Shown: in pieces, positions 24,350 to 34,828 of the stretch
Position numbering within the stretch: position 1 is the stretch's first letter
Layout of the letters: each line of letters begins with the position of its first letter
NCBI GenBank assembly: GCA_019245115.1
Contig: JAFARZ010000011.1
Location: 1 to 64,000, forward strand
Source: Streptosporangiaceae bacterium
GTDB lineage: Bacteria; Actinomycetota; Actinomycetes; Streptosporangiales; Streptosporangiaceae
Direction of reading: 5' to 3'
DNA length: 64,000 nucleotides
Notes under the pieces: model-generated
What the model was told of the DNA's origin: nothing
Seen by the model: the letters and a program-made list of their open reading frames with translations, nothing else
Database searches by the model: none
Translations under genes and position numbers: made by a program

Positions 24350-24922
24350 CTAGGGCTCGGCGATGGCGGGGTCCAGGGGGGTGCCCTGGATTTGCTCGCG
24401 GATCTTGCGGCGGCCACGGTGCAGTCGGGACATGACGGTTCCGACCGGCGTGCCCATGATCTCGGCGATCTCCCGGTACGGGTAGCCCTCGATGTCGGCC
24501 AGGTAGACCGCGGTGCGGAACTCGCCGGGCAGGTCGCGCAGCGCCCGCAGGAGGTCGGAGTCCGTCGTCCGGTCCAGCGCCTCGGCCTCCGCGGACGGCA
24601 CCGGGGGCGTCAGCCGGTCCGCTGACATCTGCCACTCCTGCAGGTCTCCGCCCAGCGCCTGCTGCGGCTCGCGGCGGCGCTTGCGGTACACGTTGATGAA
24701 CGTGGTGGTGAGGATGCGGTTCAGCCACGCCCGGAGGTTCGTGCCGGGGGTGAACTGAGCGAAGGCCGCATAGGCCTTGGCTGACGTCTCCTGGACGAGG
24801 TCCTCGGCGTCGGTGGGGTTGCGCGTCATCCGGAGCGCGGCGGGGTATAGCTGACCAAGCTGCGGGATGACATCGCGCTCGAATCGGGCACGGTCCTCAC
24901 TGGAGTGTTCGGCTCGGCTCAT
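24350..24922 (-). CDS. SigR/SigH-like ECF sigma factor
   Basis: 190 residues from ATG 24922 (GGAG 7 bases upstream; a GTG at 24952 would add 10). Region 2 [20 protein letters not shown] and [22 protein letters not shown], and region 4 [20 protein letters not shown] with [21 protein letters not shown], are those of the SigR/SigH group that controls the thiol-oxidative stress response in actinobacteria. In Streptomyces and mycobacteria the redox anti-sigma gene (rsrA/rshA) lies directly downstream; here the next 600 bases hold no such gene. Confidence 0.9.
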   Translation of the reverse strand: MSRAEHSSEDRARFERDVIPQLGQLYPAALRMTRNPTDAEDLVQETSAKAYAAFAQFTPGTNLRAWLNRILTTTFINVYRKRRREPQQALGGDLQEWQMSADRLTPPVPSAEAEALDRTTDSDLLRALRDLPGEFRTAVYLADIEGYPYREIAEIMGTPVGTVMSRLHRGRRKIREQIQGTPLDPAIAEP

Positions 24923-24999
24923 TGTTCGCTCCGGGGTGGGTCGTCTTCTCACCTATATAGACGTACGGGAGGCCTCGAAACGTCCCCCGTGTAATCTAA

Positions 25000-25017
25000 A
25001 TCACGTTACTACGTGAT
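25000..25017. promoter_or_regulatory. 18-bp palindrome upstream of the SigR-like gene
   Basis: ATCACGT and ACGTGAT are perfect 7-bp arms around TACT. It lies 78 bases upstream of the sigma factor start (24922), in the 216-base gap before the PMT gene end, and is a plausible operator. Confidence 0.5.
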
Positions 25018-25138
25018 GAAGCTGACAACTCTGTCAGGGTTAGCTGAAGATCAGGTTGGTATGTGGCCAGGCCGGGGCTTACGCAGGCAGGCCACGCCAA
25101 GGTCTACGAAGCACGCTACGCCGGGGCGGCGAAGCAAG

Positions 25139-26806
25139 CTAGGCCAGGTTAGCCAATCGGGTTAGGCCGCGGCTTGGCACGTTAAGAACGCGTAAGATCC
25201 AGCCCTTCCCGATCTTGTACCACATGTGGTGGTACCAGTCCTGGTACGGGATGACCTTCCCCGCCCATATCGGATAGAAGTAGTAGAACATCAGCAGGAC
25301 GGCGAGCAGGTAGGCGCCGACGACGCCCGCACCGATCGACCGGCGCAAAATAGTAGCCGTCACCGGGCCGATGATCAAGCCTATACACAACGTCAGGGCG
25401 AGGATCAGGAACGGCTCGAACTCGAGCGCGTAGTAGAAGAACTTCGTCCGGGACACCAGCGGGAACCAGATCACCCAGCCCGCCAGCATGCCGCACAGCA
25501 CCGCGCCGGCCCGCCAGTCGCGGTGCAGCAGCCACCAGCCCAGGACGAAGATCAACGCGAGGATCGACCCCCACCAGATGGCCGGCGACCCGAGCGCCAG
25601 CACCTCCTGGGACCACTCTGAACCGCTGTAACGCGTAGGGCAGTAGTGCGCCGGGCCGCCGGCTGGACCGGTGTAGCACTCGTAGAAGAAGGCGACGGGC
25701 CGGGTCATCACCAGCCAGTCCCACGGCTGGGACTGATACGGATGCGGGGTGCGCAGCCCGAGGCCGAAATGGATCGCCTGGTAGTGGTACTCGTACAGGG
25801 AGTACAAAGCGGAGATGACCGGGGTGGTCACGCCATGGGTCTGGCCGTAGTTCCGGTAATAGCCGGTGCCGGTGATCAGCCAGTTGGACCAGGTCGCCAC
25901 GTAGACCACGAACGGGATCAGCACGAACGTCAGCGGCAGCCAGACCGCGTCCCGGCTCAGTGCGCCCCGGATGAAATCGCGCAGCCCCGCGGCCCGCCGT
26001 GCGCCGCAGTCCCACGCGGTGATCAGGACCGCGAACCCGATCAGGTACCAGACCGCGTCCCACTTGGTGGCGATGGCCAGGCCGATGAAGACCCCGGCCA
26101 GTACCCGCCACCTGCGGATACCCAGCCGCGGCCCGGCCTCATCCGACGGCCGCGACGCCATCGCGTACGCCAGCCGCTCCCGGGACTCGTCCCGGTCGAT
26201 GAGCACGCAGCCGAACGCGGCCAGCACGAAGAACATCAAGAAGATGTCCAGGATCCCGGTCCGCGACAGCACGAACTCCAGGCCGTCCAGCGACATCAGC
26301 AGCCCGGCGATGCAGCCCAGCAGCGTGGAGCGGGTCATCCGGCGGGCGATCCGGCAGATCAGCAAGATGGCCAGCGAGCCGAACACGGCGCTCATGAACC
26401 GCCAGCCGAAGGAGTTCAGCCCGAACATCCACTCGCCGACCGCGATCAGCAGCTTTCCCATCTCCGGCTGGACCACGTACTCGCCGCAGTTCGTGCCGCC
26501 GCACGCCTGGAAGATGTTCGTGTGCCCCGCCTGGATCAGCGTGTTCGCGTTGCTGACGGTGTTCCATTCCACACCGTGCTGGAGGATGCTCCACGCGTCC
26601 TTGACGTAGTACGTCTCGTCGAAGATCAGCGCGCGGGGAACGGCGAGCCGGTCGAACCGCAAGAACGCGCCGAACGCGGTGACCAGTAGCGCCCACACCC
26701 AGCTCCGCAGCCGGTCGTCTGGCATCGGGGAGATCAGCCGGGCACGCAGGACCGACAACCTGTCGTCGTCCTCAGTGACCGCCCGGACGGGCGTGGTAGC
26801 CGTCAT
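25139..26806 (-). CDS. Protein O-mannosyltransferase (PMT, GT39)
   Basis: 555 residues, about 10-11 TM helices. The first loop carries the catalytic FDETYYVKDAWS (Asp-Glu), followed by HTNIFQACGGTNCGEYVVQPEMGKLLI, both diagnostic of bacterial PMT. The family transfers mannose from polyprenyl-phosphate-mannose to exported proteins. ATG 26806 (MTATTPVRAV) is preferred; ATG 26815 is also possible. It is divergent from rsmI with a 40-base gap, the classic actinobacterial pmt/rsmI arrangement. The GT2 enzyme at 29.2 kb could supply the lipid-linked sugar. Confidence 0.93.
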   Translation of the reverse strand: MTATTPVRAVTEDDDRLSVLRARLISPMPDDRLRSWVWALLVTAFGAFLRFDRLAVPRALIFDETYYVKDAWSILQHGVEWNTVSNANTLIQAGHTNIFQACGGTNCGEYVVQPEMGKLLIAVGEWMFGLNSFGWRFMSAVFGSLAILLICRIARRMTRSTLLGCIAGLLMSLDGLEFVLSRTGILDIFLMFFVLAAFGCVLIDRDESRERLAYAMASRPSDEAGPRLGIRRWRVLAGVFIGLAIATKWDAVWYLIGFAVLITAWDCGARRAAGLRDFIRGALSRDAVWLPLTFVLIPFVVYVATWSNWLITGTGYYRNYGQTHGVTTPVISALYSLYEYHYQAIHFGLGLRTPHPYQSQPWDWLVMTRPVAFFYECYTGPAGGPAHYCPTRYSGSEWSQEVLALGSPAIWWGSILALIFVLGWWLLHRDWRAGAVLCGMLAGWVIWFPLVSRTKFFYYALEFEPFLILALTLCIGLIIGPVTATILRRSIGAGVVGAYLLAVLLMFYYFYPIWAGKVIPYQDWYHHMWYKIGKGWILRVLNVPSRGLTRLANLA

Positions 26807-26846
26807 CGGCCACATGTTACTGGCGTAGACCGCGGTCCGCATTAGG

Positions 26847-27692
26847 GTGGCGGGCGTGCGCATCCCAGAAGACAGCCCGCAAGGCAGCTCAGCAGGCAGC
26901 TCAGCAGACAGCGGAGTGCTGATCCTCGCGGCCGTTCCGATCGGGCGGGCCGAGGACGCGTCGCCGCGCCTCAAGGCTGAGCTCGCGGAGGCAGAGATCA
27001 TCGCGGCGGAGGACACGCGTAAGGTCCGCGCCCTGGCCGCGCGACTGAACGTCGAGCTCAAGGCCAGGATCGTTTCCTATTACGACGCCGTGGAACAGCG
27101 CCGGACGCCGGCGCTGATCGCCGAGCTTGAGGACGGCCGCGACGTGCTGCTGGTCACGGACGCCGGTATGCCCGGCATCAGCGATCCGGGCTACCGGCTG
27201 GTCAACGCCGCCGCGGCGCGGGACATCCCGGTGACCGCACTGCCCGGCCCGTCCGCGGTCACCACCGCGCTGGCGGTATCCGGCCTGCCCACGGACCGGT
27301 TCTGTTTCGAGGGTTTCCCGCCCCGCAAGCAGGGCGACCGCACCAGGCGTTTCACAGACCTCGCCGGCGACGTTCGCACGCAGGTGTTCTTCGAATCGCC
27401 TCGCCGTCTTCAGCACACACTTGGCGAGCTGGCGGAAAGCCATGGCGCGGACCGCCCGGCGGTGGTCTGTCGCGAGCTCACCAAGGTCCACGAGGAGATC
27501 CGCAGGGGAACCCTCGCCGAGCTGGCTCAGTGGGCCAGCGAGCCATCAAGCGTTGTCCGAGGCGAGATCACGCTTGTCGTCGCCGGAACCGGCCGGATCC
27601 GAGCCGGAGACCGAGCCGGAGACCGAGCCCGAGCCCGAGACCGATCCGGAACCCGGGCCCGCCGCCGGGACGACACGGTGACGGCCGGATAG
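26847..27692 (+). CDS. rsmI: 16S rRNA (cytidine(1402)-2'-O)-methyltransferase
   Basis: 281 residues. Tetrapyrrole-methylase fold with AAEDTRKVRALAARL, LLVTDAGMPGISDPGYRLV, ALPGPSAVTTALAVSGLPTD and FEGFPPRKQGDRTRR, all typical of RsmI. The usual PIGN of the first motif is PIGR here. Methylates the ribose of C1402 in 16S rRNA. GTG 26847 or GTG 26856 starts it. The C-terminal 25 residues (AGDRAGDRARARDRSG) come from a 12-bp GC-rich tandem repeat and overlap the convergent gene by 147 bp. Confidence 0.93.
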   Translation: MAGVRIPEDSPQGSSAGSSADSGVLILAAVPIGRAEDASPRLKAELAEAEIIAAEDTRKVRALAARLNVELKARIVSYYDAVEQRRTPALIAELEDGRDVLLVTDAGMPGISDPGYRLVNAAAARDIPVTALPGPSAVTTALAVSGLPTDRFCFEGFPPRKQGDRTRRFTDLAGDVRTQVFFESPRRLQHTLGELAESHGADRPAVVCRELTKVHEEIRRGTLAELAQWASEPSSVVRGEITLVVAGTGRIRAGDRAGDRARARDRSGTRARRRDDTVTAG

Positions 27693-29138
27693 CCGCCGCA
27701 GCCACGACGAGCCCGCCGTGCCGGGCGAGAACGCCAGCACCGCCGCGAGACAGGCGAAGGGCACCGCCGGCAGCACGTACCGGTAGTCGAACTCCGCGGT
27801 CGCCGCGGGGATGACGATCATCGCCACCGAGATGCCCCAGGGCAGCAGCGCCTCGCCGCCCACCCGCCGCCAGGCGAGCACCATGCCGCCCAGCCCGATG
27901 AGCAGGATCAGGCCGTAGAACGTGCCCGGCAGGTACACGTGCCGCTCGTACAGCCGCATCACCCCCGCGAACGGCTCGGCCACCTGGGTGTACGGATTGC
28001 CCTGGATGTAGGCGGCCGCGTAGGAACCGTACTTGCCCAGGTGCGCCTTGTTGTACGCGGCGATCGGCAGCGGGTGCTTGAGGAACAGGTACTCGTCGTA
28101 GGTCGGCGCGTTCGGGAAGACGTGCCGGGTGAAGCCGAACGCCATCCAGGTGTCGTGCCAGACCGTGTTCACGTAGTCCAGCGGCTGTGCCTCGATGGCC
28201 CGGATCGCGAAGTCCTTGGCCAGCGTGTTGGGCAGGGGAGAGAACTTCGATGGCGGGAACCGGTTCAGCGGTGACTGCGGGGTCCAGATGTAAGCCTGCG
28301 CGATGGGCCGCTTGGACGGTGGCACGGTGGTGCACAAGGAGAGTTCGGACACCGGCACGTGCATCTTCGAGCACTCGGCGAATGTCATGACCCGGGAGTA
28401 CAGGAACACGCCGGTGCTGTCAGTCATCGCGAACTGCCCGTGCTCGATGTCGAACAGTCCGGCATAGCCGAGCACCGGCGCGACGCACAGCACGATCAGC
28501 ACCGCCACGCGCCGCCAGCTGACCCTGCGGATGATCATGTACACAGCGAAGATGGCCAGCAGCGGCAGCCCGACCGAGCGCAGCACCGCACCGATGCCCA
28601 GCAGCAGCCCGATGAGCGCGGAGGTGCGCAGGGACGGCCCGGTACGGCTCCACAGCAGCATCGTGACGGCCAGCGTCAGCACGAACAGGAACGGGACGTC
28701 GGACAGGATCAGGTGCTCGAGCTCGATCTCGAACCCGTCGTACAGGACGGGCACGGTCGCCAGGGTGGCTGCCCAGGCGGGGGCGCCGAACCGGTGCCGG
28801 GCCAGCGCGTAGACCATGACACCGACCGCGAGGCCCATAAGATGTTGCAGAATCGTTATCAGCAGGTAGCTGTGAAACGGCTGGACGATCTTGAGGGCGA
28901 TGGAGTAGCCGGACGGTCTGGTGGGGTCAAGGCTGAACTTGACCGTGTTCTGCACGTAGTCGAACGAGTCGTTGAACCAGACCTGCCATCGGTACCCGAG
29001 TTCCGCGTCGGCTCGCAGCAGCACGGCGGGGATCATGACGATGACGAACAGCCGGTGGCCGTTCCAGATGCGGGTCAGGAGTGACCCGATCGACCCGATC
29101 CATGAGGTCGATTGCGCGCGAGGCGTGGCCGCAGGCAT
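27546..29138 (-). CDS. Multi-pass membrane glycosyltransferase-like protein
   Basis: 530 residues from ATG 29138 (GAGGG upstream); about 10-12 TM helices. The first loop FNDSFDYVQNTVKFSLDPTRPSGY and later IELEHLILSDVPFLF have the Asp-rich pattern of PMT_2/GT39-like enzymes; a large outside loop (about 255-390) contains four cysteines. Sugar and acceptor unknown. The tail after SGRHRVVP is a Gly-Ser repeat (GSGSVSGSGSVSGSVSGS) read from the opposite strand of the rsmI repeat. Divergent from the GT2 gene. Confidence 0.78.
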   Translation of the reverse strand: MPAATPRAQSTSWIGSIGSLLTRIWNGHRLFVIVMIPAVLLRADAELGYRWQVWFNDSFDYVQNTVKFSLDPTRPSGYSIALKIVQPFHSYLLITILQHLMGLAVGVMVYALARHRFGAPAWAATLATVPVLYDGFEIELEHLILSDVPFLFVLTLAVTMLLWSRTGPSLRTSALIGLLLGIGAVLRSVGLPLLAIFAVYMIIRRVSWRRVAVLIVLCVAPVLGYAGLFDIEHGQFAMTDSTGVFLYSRVMTFAECSKMHVPVSELSLCTTVPPSKRPIAQAYIWTPQSPLNRFPPSKFSPLPNTLAKDFAIRAIEAQPLDYVNTVWHDTWMAFGFTRHVFPNAPTYDEYLFLKHPLPIAAYNKAHLGKYGSYAAAYIQGNPYTQVAEPFAGVMRLYERHVYLPGTFYGLILLIGLGGMVLAWRRVGGEALLPWGISVAMIVIPAATAEFDYRYVLPAVPFACLAAVLAFSPGTAGSSWLRRLSGRHRVVPAAGPGSGSVSGSGSVSGSVSGSDPAGSGDDKRDLASDNA

Positions 29139-29236
29139 TACCCTCAAGAGCCGTACCCTCCGGGTTATAGGACCAGCCAGCAGGATATCGAAGCTCCCCG
29201 CCTGTCACGGGCAGGATGCGGGGCAAAGGAGACGAC

Positions 29237-30424
29237 GTGGAGCTGACCGTGGTTATGCCCTGCCTCAATGAGGCAGAGACGGTGGCGACGTGCGTCCGCA
29301 AGGCTATGGGATTTCTCGCCGAAAGCGGTATCAGCGGAGAGGTCCTGATCGCCGACAACGGCAGTACTGACGGCAGCCAGCAACTAGCCGAGGCGGAGGG
29401 CGCACGCGTCGTCGACGTCACGGAAAAGGGTTACGGCAACGCCCTCATGGGCGGCATTGTCGCGGCTCACGGCAAGTACATCATCATGGGCGACGCCGAC
29501 GACAGTTACGACTTCACGAACCTGATGCCATTCGTCGAGGAACTGCGTAAGGGCGCCGACCTGGTGATGGGCAACCGGTTCAAGGGCGGCATCGCCCCTG
29601 GCGCCATGCCGCCGCTGCACAGATATCTCGGCAACCCGGTGCTCAGCTTTGTCGGCCGCCTGTTCTTCCGCAGCGACATCGGGGACTTCCACTGCGGCCT
29701 GCGGGGGTTCAGCCGGGACAGCCTGATGTCGCTCGGCCTTCAGGCCACCGGTATGGAGTTCGCCAGCGAGATGGTGGTGAAGGCCACCCTGGCCGGCCAG
29801 CACATCACCGAGGTGCCCACCACACTGTCCAAGGACGGGCGGTCTCGCCCGCCGCACCTGCACACCTGGCGGGACGGCTGGCGTCACCTGCGGTTCCTGC
29901 TGCTGTTCAGCCCGCGCTGGCTGTTCTTCCTGCCCGGCTTGTTCCTGCTCACCGTCGGCCTGGTGATCGGGGCGATCGTGGTCCCGCATCCGTTCAGCAT
30001 CGGTTCGGTCACGTTCGACGTCGACACCCTCGTCGCGGCGAGCGCCATGGTGGTGATCGGGTTCCAGGCCGTCCTGTTCTGGCTGTTCACCCAGGTCTAT
30101 GCGGGTGCGGAGGGCTTCTTGCCGGAGGAGCCGAAGGTGCAGCGGATTCTCGGCAAGCTCTCCCTGGAACGCGGGCTGGTGACCGGCGGGATCCTGGGGC
30201 TCGCGGGCCTGGCGGGCCTCATCTTCTCGATCCTGGACTGGCGCGGCCAGGGCTTCCACGGCCTGAACTACGAGCACTCGCTGCGGCTGATGATCCCCTC
30301 GGTGACCGCGCTGATCGTGAGCTGGCAGCTGATTCTCGGCACGTTCTTCCTGTCGATACTCGGCATCCGGCACACACGTCACCCCGCGATAGGCGCACCA
30401 CAGACGTTCGCGGAAAGGAACTAG
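29237..30424 (+). CDS. Family 2 glycosyltransferase (dolichol-phosphate-mannose synthase-like) with C-terminal membrane domain
   Basis: 395 residues. GT-A fold at the N-terminus: [38 protein letters not shown] (DxD-type metal site) and [12 protein letters not shown], matching DPM1/GtrB-like enzymes that load sugar on polyprenyl phosphate at the cytoplasmic face. Four C-terminal TM helices follow (about 220-395). GTG 29237 is chosen over ATG 29216 because AAAGGAG lies 6 bases before it. Probably feeds the neighbouring GT-C/PMT enzymes. Confidence 0.88.
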   Translation: MELTVVMPCLNEAETVATCVRKAMGFLAESGISGEVLIADNGSTDGSQQLAEAEGARVVDVTEKGYGNALMGGIVAAHGKYIIMGDADDSYDFTNLMPFVEELRKGADLVMGNRFKGGIAPGAMPPLHRYLGNPVLSFVGRLFFRSDIGDFHCGLRGFSRDSLMSLGLQATGMEFASEMVVKATLAGQHITEVPTTLSKDGRSRPPHLHTWRDGWRHLRFLLLFSPRWLFFLPGLFLLTVGLVIGAIVVPHPFSIGSVTFDVDTLVAASAMVVIGFQAVLFWLFTQVYAGAEGFLPEEPKVQRILGKLSLERGLVTGGILGLAGLAGLIFSILDWRGQGFHGLNYEHSLRLMIPSVTALIVSWQLILGTFFLSILGIRHTRHPAIGAPQTFAERN

Positions 30425-30435
30425 GGTTTAGATCT

Positions 30436-32223
30436 ATGCGCAATATCCTGGCTGCTCCGGCCTGGCCCTATGCCAACGGGCCCCGGCACATCGGACATGT
30501 ATCGGGCTTCGGCCTGCCGTGTGACATGTTCAGCCGGTACCAGCGGATGGCGGGCAACCGGGTGCTGATGGTCAGCGGCACGGACGAGCACGGCACGCCG
30601 ATCCAGGTGCAGGCGGACGCTGAGGGCGTGACCGCACGGGAACTGGCCGACCGCTACAACCGGGTGATCGCCGAGGACCTGACCAGCCTAGGCATGACAT
30701 ATGACCTGTTCACCCGGACGACAACCCGCAACCATTACGCCGTTGTCCAGGAAATGTTCACCACCCTGCTGAAGAACGGTTACATATTCCCGAAGACCAC
30801 GCTGGGCGCCATTTCCCCGTCCACCGGCCGGACGCTGCCCGATCGCTACATCGAGGGCACGTGCCCGATCTGCGGCTACGACGGCGCGCGCGGCGACCAG
30901 TGCGACAACTGCGGCAACCAGCTCGACCCGGCCGACCTCATCAATCCGCGGTCGCGGATCAACGGCGAGACCCCGGTGTTCGTGGAGGCCGAGCATTACT
31001 TCCTCGACCTGCCGGCGTTCGCGCAGATCCTCGGCGAGTGGCTGCAGTCGAAGGCGGGCAGCTGGCGGCCGAACGTGCTGAAGTTCTCGCTGAACCTGCT
31101 CGACGACCTCCAGCCGCGGGCCATCACCAGGGACCTTGACTGGGGAGTGCCAGTGCCGCTGGACGGCTGGCGGGACCGCCCGGACAAGCGGATCTACGTC
31201 TGGTTCGACGCGGTGATCGGCTACCTGTCCGCGTCGGTTGAATGGGCACGGCGAAGCGGCGACCCGGACGCATGGCGCGCCTGGTGGAACGCCCCGGACG
31301 CCGAGGCCTACTACTTCATGGGCAAGGACAACATCGTCTTCCACGCCGAGATCTGGCCCGCCATGCTGCTCGGCTACGACGGCCAGGGTTCGAAGGGCGG
31401 CTCGCCCGGACCGCTCGGCACGCTCAACCTGCCCACCGAGGTGGTGTCGAGCGAGTACCTGACCATGGAGGGCAAGAAGTTCTCTTCGTCCCGGTCCGTG
31501 GTCATCTACGTCCGCGACTTCCTGTCCCGCTACGACGTCGACGCGTTGCGGTACTACGTGGCGATCGCCGGGCCGGAGAACCAGGACACCGACTTCACCT
31601 GGAGCGAGTTCGTCCGCCGCAACAACGACGAGCTGGTCGCCACCTGGGGCAACCTGGTCAACCGGGCGGTGTCGTTCGCCGCCCGCAACATCGGATCGAT
31701 CCCCTCGGCGGGGTCGTTGACCGGATTCGATCAGTCGATGCTGGAGCGATCCCGGGCCGCCTTCGCCGCCGTCGGGGGGCATCTGGAGTCGTCCCGGTTC
31801 AAGTTCGCGATCTCCGAGGCGATGCGCACGGTGGCCGAGGCCAACAAGTACTTCTCCGAGCAGGCGCCGTGGAAGCTGCGCGAGTCAGACCCGGAGCGGA
31901 TGGCGACCGTGCTGCACGTGGCGCTGCAACTGGTGGACGACGCGAAGACGCTGCTCACGCCGTTCCTGCCACGGTCGTCCGAGCAGGTTTATGAGATGCT
32001 CGGCGGGGCCGGTGTCTGGTCCGGCATGCCGCACATCGAGGAGGTCGACGAGGAGGGCGCCCCATCGTATCCGGTGATCACCGGGTCCTACCAGGGCGCG
32101 GCGCGCTGGGAGTCGTCGCCGATCCGTCCCGGTACCCCGCTGGCCGTCCCCAAGCCGCTGTTCACCAAGCTGGGGCCTGAGGTGGTTGATTCCGAACTCG
32201 CCCGCCTCGGTCAAACCTCTTAG
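30436..32223 (+). CDS. metG: Methionyl-tRNA synthetase
   Basis: 595 residues, class I synthetase. The HIGH motif is in [16 protein letters not shown], the zinc knuckle in [18 protein letters not shown], and the KMSKS loop is KKFSSSRS, as in other actinobacterial MetRS. The anticodon-binding helical domain ends the protein; no C-terminal tRNA-binding EMAP domain is present. Starts the run metG-tatD-ksgA-ispE. No T-box leader is seen in the 11 bases after the GT2 gene. Confidence 0.96.
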   Translation: MRNILAAPAWPYANGPRHIGHVSGFGLPCDMFSRYQRMAGNRVLMVSGTDEHGTPIQVQADAEGVTARELADRYNRVIAEDLTSLGMTYDLFTRTTTRNHYAVVQEMFTTLLKNGYIFPKTTLGAISPSTGRTLPDRYIEGTCPICGYDGARGDQCDNCGNQLDPADLINPRSRINGETPVFVEAEHYFLDLPAFAQILGEWLQSKAGSWRPNVLKFSLNLLDDLQPRAITRDLDWGVPVPLDGWRDRPDKRIYVWFDAVIGYLSASVEWARRSGDPDAWRAWWNAPDAEAYYFMGKDNIVFHAEIWPAMLLGYDGQGSKGGSPGPLGTLNLPTEVVSSEYLTMEGKKFSSSRSVVIYVRDFLSRYDVDALRYYVAIAGPENQDTDFTWSEFVRRNNDELVATWGNLVNRAVSFAARNIGSIPSAGSLTGFDQSMLERSRAAFAAVGGHLESSRFKFAISEAMRTVAEANKYFSEQAPWKLRESDPERMATVLHVALQLVDDAKTLLTPFLPRSSEQVYEMLGGAGVWSGMPHIEEVDEEGAPSYPVITGSYQGAARWESSPIRPGTPLAVPKPLFTKLGPEVVDSELARLGQTS

Positions 32224-32238
32224 ACAGCACGAACGGCT

Positions 32239-33081
32239 GTGGTGACACCTCCGCTACCTCCTCCTCCGCTGCCTCGGCCGGCCCTCGACGCGCACACCCA
32301 CCTGGACATGCTGGCCTCGGGGGGCGCGGGGGGTCGTCCCCCCGCGAACCAGCAGAGTCCGGTGGCCGATGTGCTCGCCGCCGCTGCTTGCGCCGGGATC
32401 GCGCGGGTGGTGACGGTCGGCGTGGACGTGGCGTCGTCCCGGTGGGCCGCGCAGTGCGCGGCGGACTATCCGGATGTCTACGCGGCCGTCGCGATCCACC
32501 CCAGCGACGTGCCCTCCCCGTCCGGGGCCGCCATATCGGTCGAGGCCATCCGGGAGCTCGCGGTTTTGCCGGAGGTCGTCGCGGTGGGGGAGACGGGCCT
32601 CGACTACTACTGGGACGCCAGGCCGCGCGAGGACCAGCAGTGGTGGTTCCGGCAGCACATCGCGATCGCCAAGGACACCGGCAAGGCGCTGATGATCCAC
32701 GACCGGGACGCGCACGAGGACGTGCTTCGTATCCTGGCCGCCGACGGCGCTCCCGAGCGGGTCGTGTTCCACTGCTTCTCCGGCGACGGCCGGCTGGCGA
32801 AGCAGTGCGCCGACGCGGGGTACGTGATGTCGTTCGCCGGGACGGTGACGTTCAAGAATGCCGGTGCGTTGCGGGAAGCTGCTTCGGTGGCGCCCGCTGA
32901 TCTCGTTCTCGTCGAGACCGACGCGCCGTACCTGACCCCGATGCCGAACCGCGGCAAGCCGAACTCCCCCGCGATGGCGGCCTACACGGCCCGTTTCCTG
33001 GCCGACCTGAAAGGCATCGACCTGGGATCGTTCTGCGACACGCTGCGTGCCACCGCCCAGCGGGTCTTCGGATGGGACTGA
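32239..33081 (+). CDS. tatD: TatD-family metal-dependent DNase
   Basis: 280 residues, TIM-barrel hydrolase: DAHTHLDML (metal His pair), [51 protein letters not shown] and [23 protein letters not shown] 32239 gives a Pro-rich N-terminal leader ([14 protein letters not shown]). It overlaps ksgA by 10 bp. In Streptomyces and mycobacteria an rpf-type gene often sits between tatD and ksgA; none is present here. Confidence 0.93.
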   Translation: MVTPPLPPPPLPRPALDAHTHLDMLASGGAGGRPPANQQSPVADVLAAAACAGIARVVTVGVDVASSRWAAQCAADYPDVYAAVAIHPSDVPSPSGAAISVEAIRELAVLPEVVAVGETGLDYYWDARPREDQQWWFRQHIAIAKDTGKALMIHDRDAHEDVLRILAADGAPERVVFHCFSGDGRLAKQCADAGYVMSFAGTVTFKNAGALREAASVAPADLVLVETDAPYLTPMPNRGKPNSPAMAAYTARFLADLKGIDLGSFCDTLRATAQRVFGWD

Positions 33082-33911
33082 CTCCGGGCGACGTCCGGGA
33101 AATCGCCGGCCGGATCGGTATGCGGCCCTCCAAGCGGCTCGGGCAGAACTTCGTGGTCGAGCACGGGACCGTGCGGCGGATCGCGACTCTCGCCGCGCTG
33201 GTCGCGGATGATGTCGTCCTCGAGGTGGGGCCGGGGCTGGGATCGCTGACGCTGGCGCTGCTCGAGGCGGGTGCGTCGCGGCTTGTCGCGGTGGAGGTTG
33301 ATCCCGTCCTGGCCAGGGAGTTGCCGCGGACGCTCGCCGCCCGCGCCCCGGAACTGGCCAACCGCGTCACCGTGGTGCCCGCCGACGCGCTGTCGGCCGG
33401 GGTGGCAGATGTGGGCCGGCCGACCGTGCTGGTGGCCAACTTGCCGTACAACGTGGCGGTCCCGGTGGTGCTGCACCTGCTGGCGGCGTTGCCGTCGCTG
33501 TGCCGCGGCCTGGTCATGGTGCAGGCGGAGGTCGCGGACCGGCTGTGCGCGGCGCCGGGGTCCCGGGTGTATGGCGCGCCGTCGGTGAAGCTCGCCTGGT
33601 ACGCGACGGCGCGGCTGGCCGGCGTGGTGCCGCGGACGGTGTTCTGGCCGGTTCCCAACGTGGACTCCAAGCTGGTGGAGTTCACCCGGCATGATCCGCC
33701 GGCCGATGTGGACCGTGCCGACGTGTTCGCGGTTGTGGACGCGGCGTTCGGGCAGCGGCGCAAGACCTTGCGCGCGGCGCTGGCCGGCTGGGCCGGCTCC
33801 GCCGCCGAGGCGGAACGGCTGCTGCGCGCCGCGGGCATCGATCCTCGTGCCCGTGGCGAGTCCCTGACCGTGGCCGAGTTCGCCCGGCTTGCCAATCAGC
33901 GTACGATCTAA
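33072..33911 (+). CDS. ksgA: 16S rRNA dimethyladenosine transferase
   Basis: 279 residues. SAM-binding [15 protein letters not shown] preceded by [21 protein letters not shown] and the catalytic [22 protein letters not shown] follows. KsgA/RsmA dimethylates A1518 and A1519 in 16S rRNA. The frame starts at ATG 33072 inside the end of tatD. Only 5 bases separate it from ispE. Confidence 0.95.
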   Translation: MGLTPGDVREIAGRIGMRPSKRLGQNFVVEHGTVRRIATLAALVADDVVLEVGPGLGSLTLALLEAGASRLVAVEVDPVLARELPRTLAARAPELANRVTVVPADALSAGVADVGRPTVLVANLPYNVAVPVVLHLLAALPSLCRGLVMVQAEVADRLCAAPGSRVYGAPSVKLAWYATARLAGVVPRTVFWPVPNVDSKLVEFTRHDPPADVDRADVFAVVDAAFGQRRKTLRAALAGWAGSAAEAERLLRAAGIDPRARGESLTVAEFARLANQRTI

Positions 33912-33916
33912 CAATC

Positions 33917-34828
33917 GTGGCTCCTGTTACCGTGCGGGTTCCCGCCAAGATCAACCTCCAGCTCGCGGTGGGACCGCGGCGTGCCGACGGCTACCACGAC
34001 CTGGTGACTGTTTTCCATGCCTTGTCGCTGTTCGACGAGATCAGCGTGGCGCCCGCGGCCGCCGACCGGGTCACCGTGACCGGCGAGGGCGCGACCAGCG
34101 TGCCCGCCGACGGCGACAACCTGGCGCTGCGCGCGGTGGCGGCGCTCCGTGCGGCGGTGGAGGACGCGGAAGCCGGTCCGGTGCACGTCACGATAGCCAA
34201 GCGGATCCCGGTGGCGGCCGGCCTGGCGGGCGGCAGCGCCGACGCGGCCGCGGCCCTGGTGGCCTGCAATGAGCTGTGGGGGACCGGACTCAGCCAGCAG
34301 GAGCTGTGCGCGGTGGGCGCCGAGATCGGCAGCGATGTGGCCTTCGCGGTGCTCGGCGGTACCGCGGTCGGCCGTGGTCGCGGTGAGCGGCTGAGCCCGG
34401 CCCTCGTCCCGGCCAACCAGTACCACTGGGTGCTCGCGTTCGCCGATGGGCACCTGTCCACGCCGGAGGTGTACGCGGCGCTTGACCGGCTGCGCGCCGA
34501 CCAGGCGGTTGCCTCACCCGACCTCGATGCCGAGCTGATGGGTGCGCTGCGAGCCGGTGACCCGGGCCGGGTCGGCCGGGCGCTCAGCAATGACCTCCAG
34601 CCCGCGGCACTGGCCCTGTTCCCGGCGCTGCGCAAGACGCTGACCGCGGGGCGGGAGTTCGGCGCCCTCGGCGCGCTGGTGTCGGGCTCGGGGCCGACGT
34701 GTGCGTTCCTCGCCCGGAGCGCCCAGCGGGCACTCGACCTGGCGGTCTCGTTGTCCGGCACCGGGGTATGCCGGTCGGTGCTGACCGCGTCCGGGCCGGT
34801 GCCTGGCGCGACGATCTCGAGCCGATGA
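33917..34828 (+). CDS. ispE: 4-diphosphocytidyl-2-C-methyl-D-erythritol kinase
   Basis: 303 residues, GHMP kinase: VPAKINLQLAVGPRRADGYH at the N-terminus, the ATP loop IPVAAGLAGGSADAAAAL and the C-terminal ALVSGSGPTCAFLA. Fourth step of the MEP isoprenoid pathway. GTG 33917 is the natural start. Overlaps the ABC-F gene by 4 bases (ATGA). Confidence 0.95.
   Translation: MAPVTVRVPAKINLQLAVGPRRADGYHDLVTVFHALSLFDEISVAPAAADRVTVTGEGATSVPADGDNLALRAVAALRAAVEDAEAGPVHVTIAKRIPVAAGLAGGSADAAAALVACNELWGTGLSQQELCAVGAEIGSDVAFAVLGGTAVGRGRGERLSPALVPANQYHWVLAFADGHLSTPEVYAALDRLRADQAVASPDLDAELMGALRAGDPGRVGRALSNDLQPAALALFPALRKTLTAGREFGALGALVSGSGPTCAFLARSAQRALDLAVSLSGTGVCRSVLTASGPVPGATISSR

Noticed and set aside
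30425..30435. T-box or SAM riboswitch before metG
   Set aside because: Only 11 bases lie between the GT2 gene and metG; no room for a leader.
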